Positions 1-6,830 of a DNA stretch of 14,610 nucleotides are shown piece after piece. Origin of the DNA: Rickettsiales bacterium (lineage in GTDB: Bacteria > Pseudomonadota > Alphaproteobacteria > Rickettsiales > UBA1997); assembly GCA_028040005.1 (NCBI GenBank), contig JAOFKK010000020.1, forward strand, positions 1-14,610. Reading direction: 5' to 3'. How positions within the stretch are numbered: position 1 is the first letter of the stretch; the number at the start of each line of letters is the position of its first letter. The notes beneath the pieces were generated by a model. The model saw only the letters and a program-made list of their open reading frames with translations. It was not told where the DNA came from and did not search any database. A program made the translations under genes and the position numbers.

Positions 1-2428
1 CAGCCTCACTTTCTTGCAATTGATCAAACTCCTCCTGAGAAATAATATTATGACGCAAAGCATCATCAAGAATTATCTTGATTGGTAATTTTGGTAATTT
101 TTTATTCTTAATGGCTTTTTTAATTCTATCACGAGGCTCGGCGGTTTTTTCATAAAGATCTAAAGCATTTTCTAAACGACCCAAAACCTCATCAACATCA
201 TTAGGAATATATATTCCTTTGGTTAATTTATCTTTTAAATATCCAGATTTACAATATTGATCGGCGATTTTTCTTTCATCACTATCTTTTGACCCAAAAG
301 AAAATGGATTTAATTTAAATAAAATAATAAAAGGTAAATTAATTAATCCTAATATCTTATTTGGAAATAAATTTTTAAATATTCCAGAAAAAGCCTCATC
401 AATATCAGCAAATATATCATCAAGAATATATCTAATGAATTTTTCTTCCTCAATTGATTTATTTTCAAATTGGAATTTTTTTAAAACACAAACAGCAAGA
501 TACATATTTGACAAAATATCACCAAATCTAGCATTGATTTTTTCTTGTCTTTTTATGTCACCTCCAAATCTAATAATAGCTAAATCAGCAAAATAAGCAA
601 AAGATGCAGATACCCAAGATAATTTTCTCTCATATTGGGCAGATATACCAAACATTTTAGTTGGAATATGACAATAACCACGAGTAAGAGATAAAAATAT
701 CATTCTAATCTTATTGCGCAAAATATATCCTAAATGTGCTGATAAATATAGATCAAATCCAATTAAATCATTATTTTGTAAAGCTTCATTTTCACGATAT
801 AAAAATGGGTGACACATAATAGCGCCCTGACCAAACTGAATTAAACTACGAGTAATAATATTGGCGCCCTCTACTGTCACGCCAATTGGTGCAGAAAAAT
901 AAGCATTGGAAAGAATATTCCTTTTACCACGAATAATGCCAGCACCAGCAGCAATATCCATAGCGTCCTTTGTTACATTTCGGAACATTTCGGTAGAATG
1001 ATATTTGGCAATAGCACTTACAACCGCTGGCTTTGCTCCAGAATCAACTGCACCAGCAGTAAAGCATCTAAGAGCATCTAAAATATAAGTTTTAGAAAAT
1101 ATTTTAGCTAAAACCTTCTCAATTGAACCAAATTTTGCAATTGGTAAACCAAATTGTTGCCTAATAGATGCATAATTAGCAATATATCGCGCAACCATTT
1201 TAGCACCACCGCAACTTGTTGAAGGTAAAGAAATACCACGACCAGCAGCTAATGATTCCATCAACATTTCCCAACCTTTACCAACGCCATCCTTACCACC
1301 AATAATAGCATCTAATCCTACAATAACATCTTTACCATCAATTGGAGAATTAATAAAAGGAGTAGATAAAGGATCATGCCTTCTACCCTGAATAACACCC
1401 TTAGTTTGATTTGGAATTAAAGCGCAATTAATACCTAAATCACTGCCCATTCCAAGTAAATTTTCAGGATCTTTTAACTTAAAAGCTAAGCCAATTACTG
1501 TTGCAACAGCTCCTAAAGTGATATATCTTTTTGTCCAATTAAGCTTAATTTTAATATCATCATTATGATCTTTAAATAATACACCATGTGATGTAATTGA
1601 AGTAGCATCACTGCCGGCATTTGGTTCAGTTAGGGCAAAACAAGGTATATCAGTACCATTGGCCAATCTCGGTAAATAGTAATCTCTTTGTTCATCAGTA
1701 CCATAATGTAATAATAATTCAGCTGGACCTAAAGAATTTGGTACCATAGCAGTAATTGCAAGAGGGGCCGATCTAGAAGATAATTTTTGAATAATCTCGC
1801 TATGACCAAAAGCAGAAAATTCTAAACCACCATATTTTTTTGGAATAATAATACCAAAAAATTTATTTTCTTTGAGATATTTCCAAACATTTACTGGAAG
1901 ATTTTTTTGTTCGTAAATTTCCTCATCCTTAGAAATTTTACATAATTCTTCAACCTCATTATTAATAAAATCTTTTTCTGCCCTAGATAGGGTTGGATAT
2001 TGTTCTGCAAATATTTTTTTAAAATTAGGTTTTCCAGAAAATAGCTGACCATCAACCCAAACTGTTCCAGATTTTAAAGCCGTTAATTCAGTTTGAGAAA
2101 TATTTGGAATTAATTTTGCAGCTTTAATAAAAAGAAAAATTGGTAAAGTTATTAAATTACGACGAAATATAGGAACTCCAACAATCATCGTTAAAATAAT
2201 ATACCACGAAAATGATACTAAATCTGGCTGAAATTGAATAAAGATCAATAATCCAATTAAAAGCCAAGAAAATATTGAAAATTGATGATAAGCAAAAAAT
2301 ATCACCATAACCAACAATATCAGATTAAAATAAGGGATAATAGCAAAAAGATCAGCTATTTGCGATATGCTATTATTAAAATTTTCATAAAGACCAAGTA
2401 AGTAATTTCCTAAAGAATTAAAATTCAT
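1..2428 (-). CDS. fadE: Long-chain acyl-CoA dehydrogenase, FadE type (C-terminal end beyond window)
   Basis: Flavin-dependent enzyme for the first step of fatty-acid beta-oxidation, oxidising acyl-CoA to 2-enoyl-CoA; FadE is membrane-associated. Read on the minus strand from ATG at 2428, the frame stays open for 809 codons to the window edge. E. coli FadE is about 814 residues, so probably only a short tail is missing. The first ~100 residues carry two or three hydrophobic segments (around PYFNLILLVMVIFFAYHQF). The acyl-CoA dehydrogenase core follows with the FAD/substrate signature CFALTEPNAGSDA, then SLAAGRGISLPS and IRQQFGLPIAKF. VEGANIITRSL contains E520, the likely catalytic base. The remaining ~250 residues match the FadE-specific C-terminal extension (LSAHLGYILRNKIR, LSWVSASFAYFADLA, then a basic segment). 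The gene diverges from nuoD and no other beta-oxidation gene is in view. Identification is from motifs and overall architecture. Confidence 0.93.
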   Translation of the reverse strand, partial: MNFNSLGNYLLGLYENFNNSISQIADLFAIIPYFNLILLVMVIFFAYHQFSIFSWLLIGLLIFIQFQPDLVSFSWYIILTMIVGVPIFRRNLITLPIFLFIKAAKLIPNISQTELTALKSGTVWVDGQLFSGKPNFKKIFAEQYPTLSRAEKDFINNEVEELCKISKDEEIYEQKNLPVNVWKYLKENKFFGIIIPKKYGGLEFSAFGHSEIIQKLSSRSAPLAITAMVPNSLGPAELLLHYGTDEQRDYYLPRLANGTDIPCFALTEPNAGSDATSITSHGVLFKDHNDDIKIKLNWTKRYITLGAVATVIGLAFKLKDPENLLGMGSDLGINCALIPNQTKGVIQGRRHDPLSTPFINSPIDGKDVIVGLDAIIGGKDGVGKGWEMLMESLAAGRGISLPSTSCGGAKMVARYIANYASIRQQFGLPIAKFGSIEKVLAKIFSKTYILDALRCFTAGAVDSGAKPAVVSAIAKYHSTEMFRNVTKDAMDIAAGAGIIRGKRNILSNAYFSAPIGVTVEGANIITRSLIQFGQGAIMCHPFLYRENEALQNNDLIGFDLYLSAHLGYILRNKIRMIFLSLTRGYCHIPTKMFGISAQYERKLSWVSASFAYFADLAIIRFGGDIKRQEKINARFGDILSNMYLAVCVLKKFQFENKSIEEEKFIRYILDDIFADIDEAFSGIFKNLFPNKILGLINLPFIILFKLNPFSFGSKDSDERKIADQYCKSGYLKDKLTKGIYIPNDVDEVLGRLENALDLYEKTAEPRDRIKKAIKNKKLPKLPIKIILDDALRHNIISQEEFDQLQESEA

Positions 2429-2458
2429 AATATTATCGAAATTAAGATTGATGAGATG

Positions 2459-2488
2459 TTGAAATTATCAAAGAATCAATATTATAAA
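2459..2488 (+). promoter_or_regulatory. Candidate sigma-70 promoter in the fadE-nuoD divergent region
   Basis: TTGAAA (2459-2464) is followed after 18 bases by TATAAA (2483-2488), a plausible -35/-10 pair facing nuoD. It lies about 185 bp upstream of the nuoD start, so the leader would include the inverted-repeat element at 2557-2640. In DNA this AT-rich such matches arise by chance. On the minus strand a TATAAT (2486-2481) could serve fadE, but it has no convincing -35. Confidence 0.25.
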
Positions 2489-2556
2489 TCAATTTATAAT
2501 TTAAAAAAGATCTTAAAAATTGCTTTACAAAGAAAAATATCCGAAAGATAATAAAA

Positions 2557-2640
2557 GAGACCTTTGTACAATTGATTTTATGTTAATTTTGTCCAAAAAT
2601 TATCTAAAAACCAAACTGAATTCAATTATACATATGTCTC
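2557..2640. repeat. 84-bp MITE-like inverted-repeat element (repeat family A)
   Basis: The ends are imperfect inverted repeats of about 23 bp. The left end reads GAGACCTTTGTACAATTGAT, and the reverse complement of the right end starts GAGACATATGTATAATTGAA. Related sequences occur at 6049-6097 (right half), 6440-6493 (left end) and 12767-12831 (short palindrome), so this is a dispersed family. It lies in the leader of nuoD, 32 bp before its start codon. There is no coding capacity, so it would be a non-autonomous remnant or palindromic element. The GAGACCTTTGCA-type end resembles termini known from IS5-family elements, but I cannot confirm the family. Confidence 0.75.
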
Positions 2641-2672
2641 AAAATATAACATTAATGAATAATATCTATTAA

Positions 2673-3881
2673 ATGAGTGATCAAATTAACCTAAATATTG
2701 AATCAGAAACCCAAAATAGCAAAAATATTACCCTAAATTTTGGCCCTCAACATCCAGCTGCTCATGGTGTATTAAGGTTAATCTTAGAGATGGATGGTGA
2801 AGTTGTTAAAAGATCCGATCCTCATATTGGCCTTCTTCATCGTGGCACAGAAAAATTAATGGAACATAAAAGCTATATACAATCCTTACCCTATCTTGAT
2901 CGTTTGGATTATGTTTCCCCTATGTGTCAGGAACATGCCTATTGTATTGCGATTGAAAAATTACTTAAAGTTGAAGTTCCTATCCGCGCTCAATATATTC
3001 GTGTTTTATTTAGTGAAATTACCCGTATTTTAAACCATATTATGGCCATTACCACTCAAGGTCTTGATCTTGGTGCTACTTCACCATTTTTATGGCTTTT
3101 TGAGGAGAGGGAAAAATTAATGGAATTTTACGAAAGAGTCTCTGGCGCAAGGTTACATTCAGCCTATTTTAGACCTGGCGGGGTTAATTATGATCTACCA
3201 AAGGGTATTTTAGGCGACATTTCGGAATTTGTCGATAAATTTCCAAAATATATCGATGATATGGAAACTTTACTTACTAATAATCGTATTTTTAAACAAA
3301 GAATGGTTGATATTGCCATTGTTACTAAAGAAGAAGCTTTAAGTTATGGCTTTTCTGGCCCAATGTTGCGCGGTTCTGGTGTTGCTTGGGATTTGCGTAA
3401 ATCACAACCTTATGAAGTTTATGACAAAATGGAATTTGACGTTCCTATTGGCAAAAATGGCGATTGTTATGATCGTTATTTAATTAGGGTTGAAGAAATG
3501 CGTCAATCACTAAAAATTATCAAACAAGCTATTGAACAAATGCCAGAAGGCGAAGTAAAATCTAAAGATAAAAAAATATCACCTCCAAGCAGATCCGAAA
3601 TGAAGGAATCAATGGAAGCCTTAATTCATCATTTTAAAATTTATACTGAAGGCTATAAAGTACCAAAAGGTGAAAGCTATGGCTATGTTGAAGCCCCAAA
3701 AGGTGAATTTGGTGTTTATATTATTTCTGACGGCGGGTCAAAACCCGTAAGGGCCAGACTTAGAGCGCCAGGATTTTATCATTTACAAGGTCTTGATTTT
3801 ATGGCTAAAGGTCATTTACTTTCCGATGTTGTGTCGGTAATTTCTACCCAAGATATAGTATTTGGTGAAGTAGATAGATAA
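2673..3881 (+). CDS. nuoD: NADH-quinone oxidoreductase (complex I) subunit D
   Basis: 49-kDa-type subunit of the peripheral arm of respiratory complex I, which helps form the quinone-binding site next to NuoB on the cytoplasmic side of the inner membrane. At 402 residues it is full length for the family. Hallmarks are NFGPQHPAAHGVLRLILEMD (residues 22-41), DPHIGLLHRGTEKLMEHKSY (49-68), LDRLDYVSPMCQEHAY, SPFLWLFEEREKLMEFYERV, and a C-terminus ending DIVFGEVDR. The ATG at 2673 is the natural start, 22 residues before the first conserved motif. No good Shine-Dalgarno is visible. The gene stands alone: no nuoC precedes it and no nuoE follows, although these subunits are usually adjacent in alphaproteobacteria. 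All landmark motifs are intact, so it should be functional. Confidence 0.97.
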   Translation: MSDQINLNIESETQNSKNITLNFGPQHPAAHGVLRLILEMDGEVVKRSDPHIGLLHRGTEKLMEHKSYIQSLPYLDRLDYVSPMCQEHAYCIAIEKLLKVEVPIRAQYIRVLFSEITRILNHIMAITTQGLDLGATSPFLWLFEEREKLMEFYERVSGARLHSAYFRPGGVNYDLPKGILGDISEFVDKFPKYIDDMETLLTNNRIFKQRMVDIAIVTKEEALSYGFSGPMLRGSGVAWDLRKSQPYEVYDKMEFDVPIGKNGDCYDRYLIRVEEMRQSLKIIKQAIEQMPEGEVKSKDKKISPPSRSEMKESMEALIHHFKIYTEGYKVPKGESYGYVEAPKGEFGVYIISDGGSKPVRARLRAPGFYHLQGLDFMAKGHLLSDVVSVISTQDIVFGEVDR

Positions 3882-3930
3882 TAATATTCTCTATCTTCAA
3901 TATATTTAATCTAAATTAACAATTAATATT

Positions 3931-4377
3931 ATGAGCAATATAAAACAACAAGTAATCGATATTCTTAATGAAATTCTTGAAACAGAATTAGCTGGAGTAG
4001 TAAGATACACCCATTATTCATTAATGATTTTTGGCCATAATCGTATTCCTATTGTTAAATGGCTTAAAGAACAAGCTAATGAATCACTAATTCATGCCAA
4101 TGAAGCCGGAGAAATGATCACTCATTATGGTGGCCACCCTTCCCTTGCCATTGGCCCATTATTAGAGACTGAAAATCATAATATTGATGACATATTAACA
4201 GAATCACAAGATCATGAGGCTCAATCCCTTAATTTATATAAAAAATTATTACAATTAACTGAAGATAATATTGATTATATCTTAATAAGAGAATATGCAG
4301 TGCAAAAAATAACTGAGGAAGAATCTCACCTAGGAGAAGTAGATAAAATGCTAAGAAAAGAAGGTAGCCTATCTTAA
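3931..4377 (+). CDS. Ferritin-like / bacterioferritin-family di-iron protein
   Basis: A 148-residue four-helix-bundle protein of the ferritin-like superfamily, probably storing or oxidising ferrous iron in the cytoplasm. Candidate di-iron ligands sit in the expected helices: E19 (ETELAGVVRY), E51 and H55 (NESLIHANEAGEM), E96 (QDHEAQSLNLY), and E130 with H133 (ITEEESHLGE). The segment KWLKEQANESLIHANEAG followed by HYGGHPSL matches the small bacterioferritin-like group better than E. coli Bfr. The position equivalent to the Bfr haem-ligand methionine is Leu53, so haem binding is not supported. The gene begins 49 bp after nuoD and ends 95 bp before gatB on the same strand, so co-transcription is possible. 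Symbol left blank because the exact subfamily (Bfr or Dps-like) is unresolved. Confidence 0.85.
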   Translation: MSNIKQQVIDILNEILETELAGVVRYTHYSLMIFGHNRIPIVKWLKEQANESLIHANEAGEMITHYGGHPSLAIGPLLETENHNIDDILTESQDHEAQSLNLYKKLLQLTEDNIDYILIREYAVQKITEEESHLGEVDKMLRKEGSLS

Positions 4378-4439
4378 ATAAGATATCGAAAAACTAAAAT
4401 CTTATTTGACAAAATTGATCTTTTTGGTTCCTCAAAAAG
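4370..4439 (+). terminator. Two AT-rich hairpins after the ferritin-like gene (weak terminator candidate)
   Basis: The stop codon lies in an inverted repeat, with TATCTT pairing AAGATA around AAAT. An alternative longer pairing is AAATAAGAT (4376-4384) with ATCTTATTT (4399-4407). A second perfect 7-bp stem, CTTTTTG (4420-4426) with CAAAAAG (4433-4439), follows. Neither ends in a clear U tract, so termination is tentative. Processing or attenuation between the ferritin-like gene and gatB is equally possible. Confidence 0.25.
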
Positions 4440-4472
4440 CTACTTAAAGATAATTATTATAACTATATTAAA

Positions 4473-5930
4473 ATGACTCAATATTTAATAGAAGGCAAAG
4501 ATAATCAATATGAAATTGTAATTGGTTGCGAGATTCATGCTCAAATAGCAACAAATTCTAAATTATTTTCTCGTAGCGCTACTAAATTTGGTTCTCCGCA
4601 AAATAGTCAAACTTCTTTTATAGATGCTGCTATGCCTGGCATGCTTCCAACTATTAATAAGGAGGCGGTGCGTTTGGCAATTAAAACTGGCCTTGGTATC
4701 AATGCTACTATTAACAAAAAATCTATTTTTGATCGTAAAAATTATTTTTACGCTGATTTACCGCAAGGTTATCAAATTTCACAATTTCTTGACCCAATTG
4801 TTTCTGGCGGTTATATTGACATTAATCTAGAAAATAGCGAGAAAAAAACTATTAATATTGAGAGAATTCATCTTGAGCAAGATGCAGGTAAATCAATTCA
4901 TGACCAAGATCCAAAATTAAGCTTCATTGACCTTAATCGCTCCGGCGTACCATTGATGGAGATTGTCTCTGATCCCGACATGTCTAGCCCTTTTGAAGCT
5001 GCGGAATATGTTAAAAAAATCCGCTCTATTGTGCGCTCCTTAGGTTCATCAGATGGTGATATGGAAAAGGGTAATTTGCGTTGCGATGCCAATGTTTCAG
5101 TTCGAATTAAAGATTCTAAAAAATTAGGCACAAGATGTGAAATTAAAAATCTTAATTCTACCAGAAATATCATGGCAGCAATTGAGTTTGAGGCTAATAG
5201 ACAAGTAAAAATTATTGAAAATGGTGGACAAATTGATCAAGAAACTCGTCTTTTTGACGCCATAACGGGAGAGACAAAAACCATGAGATCCAAGGAAGAT
5301 GCTATGGATTATCGCTATTTTCCCGATCCTGATTTACCACCTTTGGTAATTTCTGACGAAATGATTGAGGATATTAAAAAAGAAATGCCAGAATTACCAG
5401 ATGCCAAAAAAGCAAGATATATCGCTGATTTTGGTGTAAGTGATTATGATGCTACAATTTTAACTTCCGATATAGTAATTTCAGAATTTTTTGAGGAAGT
5501 AATTAAACAAAATGATGCCAAAACAGCAATCACTTGGATTAATGTTGAGCTTTTAGGTCGTGTTAATAAATTAAATCTTAAATTTGCTGATCTTAAATTT
5601 GGCGCTAAGGATTTGGCTGAATTGCTTTCTTTAATTAAAAATAATGTTATTTCAGGTAAAATTGCTAAGGATGTCTTAGATATTATGATTGAAACTGGCC
5701 AAAATGCAGAAAAAATTGTTGAAGAAAAAGGCTTAAAGCAAGTTACTGACACTGGCGCAATTAAGGAGCAAATTTGTCAAATTTTAGAGGCAAATCCTGA
5801 AAAAGTAGAACAATATAAATCAGGAAAAGACAAATTATTTGGCTTTTTTGTAGGTCAGGTAATGAAGGAAAGCAAAGGCAAGGCCAATCCACAAATTGTA
5901 AATCAACTTTTAAAAGAGTTATTATCTTAA
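4473..5930 (+). CDS. gatB: Aspartyl/glutamyl-tRNA(Asn/Gln) amidotransferase subunit B
   Basis: Subunit B of GatCAB, the cytoplasmic enzyme that converts mischarged Glu-tRNA(Gln), or Asp-tRNA(Asn), to the amidated form. GatB holds the kinase-like site and the tRNA-binding tail. At 485 residues it is full length. The N-terminal domain shows YEIVIGCEIHAQIATNSKLF (13-32), FIDAAMPGMLP, YFYADLPQGYQISQF, IHLEQDAGKSIHD and DLNRSGVPLMEIVSDPDM; further on is MDYRYFPDPDLPPL. The C-terminal YqeY-like domain ends KANPQIVNQLLKELLS, as is typical. ATG at 4473 fits, with 12 residues before the first conserved block. gatC and gatA, often adjacent, are absent from the window. A decayed partial copy of the same gene lies downstream at 6496-6761. 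This copy is intact across all the conserved motifs listed. Confidence 0.97.
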   Translation: MTQYLIEGKDNQYEIVIGCEIHAQIATNSKLFSRSATKFGSPQNSQTSFIDAAMPGMLPTINKEAVRLAIKTGLGINATINKKSIFDRKNYFYADLPQGYQISQFLDPIVSGGYIDINLENSEKKTINIERIHLEQDAGKSIHDQDPKLSFIDLNRSGVPLMEIVSDPDMSSPFEAAEYVKKIRSIVRSLGSSDGDMEKGNLRCDANVSVRIKDSKKLGTRCEIKNLNSTRNIMAAIEFEANRQVKIIENGGQIDQETRLFDAITGETKTMRSKEDAMDYRYFPDPDLPPLVISDEMIEDIKKEMPELPDAKKARYIADFGVSDYDATILTSDIVISEFFEEVIKQNDAKTAITWINVELLGRVNKLNLKFADLKFGAKDLAELLSLIKNNVISGKIAKDVLDIMIETGQNAEKIVEEKGLKQVTDTGAIKEQICQILEANPEKVEQYKSGKDKLFGFFVGQVMKESKGKANPQIVNQLLKELLS

Positions 5931-5947
5931 TAGAGGTTTATTAATTA

Positions 5948-5963
5948 TTCTGTCCAAACAGAA
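5948..5963 (+). terminator. Short hairpin after gatB (weak terminator candidate)
   Basis: TTCTGT pairs perfectly with ACAGAA around a CCAA loop, 17 bp after the gatB stop, followed four bases later by CTCTTTT. It resembles a minimal rho-independent terminator, but the stem is only 6 bp. The rest of 5964-6048 shows no gene; a TGGACA at 6001-6006 mirrors the TGTCCA at 5951-5956 but gives no further inverted match. Confidence 0.3.
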
Positions 5964-6048
5964 CGCTCTTTTAGTTTGATCTATAACAAACAATTTAAGG
6001 TGGACAAGCTAGAAAAAATAATGGCTTAATATAAAGATAATCTTTTTG

Positions 6049-6097
6049 CCTAAAAATTATCTAAAAAATCAAACTACTTCAATTATGCAAAAATCTC
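6049..6097. repeat. Right-half copy of repeat family A
   Basis: About 49 bp aligns with the right half of the element at 2593-2640. Shared landmarks are AAAAATTATCTAAAAA, CAAACT and TTCAATTAT, then a terminal TCTC. I judge identity at around 80% by eye. No GAGAC-type left end is present upstream, so this is a truncated copy. It lies just before the small membrane-protein gene at 6116 and could contribute to its leader. Confidence 0.55.
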
Positions 6098-6115
6098 TTA
6101 AAGATCGGAAGTGGT

Positions 6116-6421
6116 ATGAGATTGAATTTCTTTGAAAAAAAGTTAATATATTTAATTATGCCTATCATATTACCCCAAACTTTTTCTGAGATTGTGCCCT
6201 TTTTAGCTGCATGTCTTGTTATGCAGGATGCTATTGGTAGGCCTACATCAGAAGCAGTGGGTCACTCCGCTATATTTGTTGCGTGTTTATTTTCAACATC
6301 ACTTTCTTATGTTAGAAGAAATAACGAACAAAATAATGCAGGTCAAAATGTTAGACCACCTGCTAATAGGGTTGCTAATCCCAGATCTATTGCAGTATTA
6401 AGATCTGCATTATTAATGTAG
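6116..6421 (+). CDS. Hypothetical small membrane protein, two predicted transmembrane segments
   Basis: A 101-residue frame of unknown function. A GGAAG motif (6107-6111) sits four bases before the ATG at 6116, closer than ideal but supporting this start; a second ATG at 6158 would give an 87-residue protein. Two hydrophobic stretches, about residues 16-38 (PIILPQTFSEIVPFLAACLV) and 46-66 (EAVGHSAIFVACLFSTSLSY), suggest a helical hairpin in the membrane. The remainder is a polar basic tail (YVRRNNEQNN, then VRPPANRVANPRS). I recognise no family. It lies between two fragments of repeat family A, upstream of a gatB remnant and a nucleotidyltransferase-like gene, in the most disturbed part of the window. 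It could be a real accessory gene or the end of a broken one. The PPANR string in the tail resembles QPANR in the downstream protein. Confidence 0.45.
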   Translation: MRLNFFEKKLIYLIMPIILPQTFSEIVPFLAACLVMQDAIGRPTSEAVGHSAIFVACLFSTSLSYVRRNNEQNNAGQNVRPPANRVANPRSIAVLRSALLM

Positions 6422-6439
6422 GGATAATGTGGTTACATA

Positions 6440-6493
6440 ATGAGACCTTTGCATAATTGATTTTTTATTTTTTTAATATCCTGCCATGCAAAG
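6440..6493. repeat. Left-end copy of repeat family A with internal inverted repeat
   Basis: It begins ATGAGACCTTTGCATAATTG, the clearest form of the family A end, and continues into an AT-rich centre. CTTTGCAT (6447-6454) is matched by a perfect inverted ATGCAAAG (6486-6493). The gatB-like sequence begins within three bases of that right arm, so the element defines the 5' edge of the gatB remnant. The left flank is TAA, the same trinucleotide that flanks the element at 12768-12830. Confidence 0.6.
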
Positions 6494-6495
6494 TT

Positions 6496-6761
6496 GGAGA
6501 TATGGAAGAGGGTAATTTGCGTTGTGATGCCAATGTTTCAGTAAGAATTAAAGACTCTAAAGAATTAGGCATGAGATGTTATACCATTTATCAAAAAATC
6601 TTAATTCTACCAGAAATATCATGGCAAAAATTAAGTTTGAAGCTAATAGGGCAGGAAAAGACAAATTATTTGGCTTTTTTGTAGGTCAGGTAATGAAGGA
6701 AAGCAAAGGCAAGGCGAATCCACAAATTGTAAATCAACTGCTAAAAGAGTTACTTTCTTAA
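6496..6761 (+). pseudogene. Decayed, internally deleted second copy of gatB
   Basis: Two segments of gatB are joined. The first, beginning GDMEEGNLRCDANVSVRIKD, corresponds to about 5055-5203 of the intact gene. The second, from GKDKLFGFFVGQVMKESKGK to the KELLS stop, corresponds to about 5821-5930. Roughly 616 bp between them is missing, with the join reading EANRAGKDKLF in frame. Within the first segment, 6 bp of the parent (coding Glu-Ile) is replaced by 14 bp after RC, an 8-bp net gain that shifts the frame; the second half is therefore read in another frame. The first 84 bp differs from the parent at about nine positions, five of them synonymous. No ATP- or tRNA-site block of the N-terminal half survives, so it cannot make a working GatB. 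The downstream half could give a ~61-residue peptide from ATG 6576, with no evidence of use. Confidence 0.9.
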
Positions 6762-6772
6762 TAAATTTGCAT

Positions 6773-6801
6773 TTGGTCAAAAAATATGATATGATTATTA
6801 T
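6773..6801 (+). promoter_or_regulatory. Candidate promoter of the nucleotidyltransferase-like gene
   Basis: TTGGTC (6773-6778), a 17-base spacer and TATTAT (6796-6801) form a reasonable sigma-70-like pair. It ends 29 bases before the ATG at 6831 and starts just after the gatB remnant's stop. This would give the downstream gene its own promoter. No clear Shine-Dalgarno precedes the ATG. Confidence 0.4.
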
Positions 6802-6830
6802 TTGTTAATAATTAAATTATATTTTTTACC

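Noticed and set aside
4624..4830. Small hydrophobic protein inside gatB in another frame
   Set aside because: It overlaps strongly conserved GatB coding sequence and is a frame shadow with Leu/Ile bias from AT-rich codons.
5948..6010. Ends of a small insertion sequence (TGTCCA ... TGGACA)
   Set aside because: Only six bases match in inverted orientation, with no flanking duplication and no coding content.
5821..6761. Duplicated gatB 3' end as an integrase attachment site flanking an island
   Set aside because: The downstream copy also contains an internal gatB segment (matching about 5055-5203) with ~10% divergence there, and no integrase is present. A decayed second gene copy explains it better than an att duplication.
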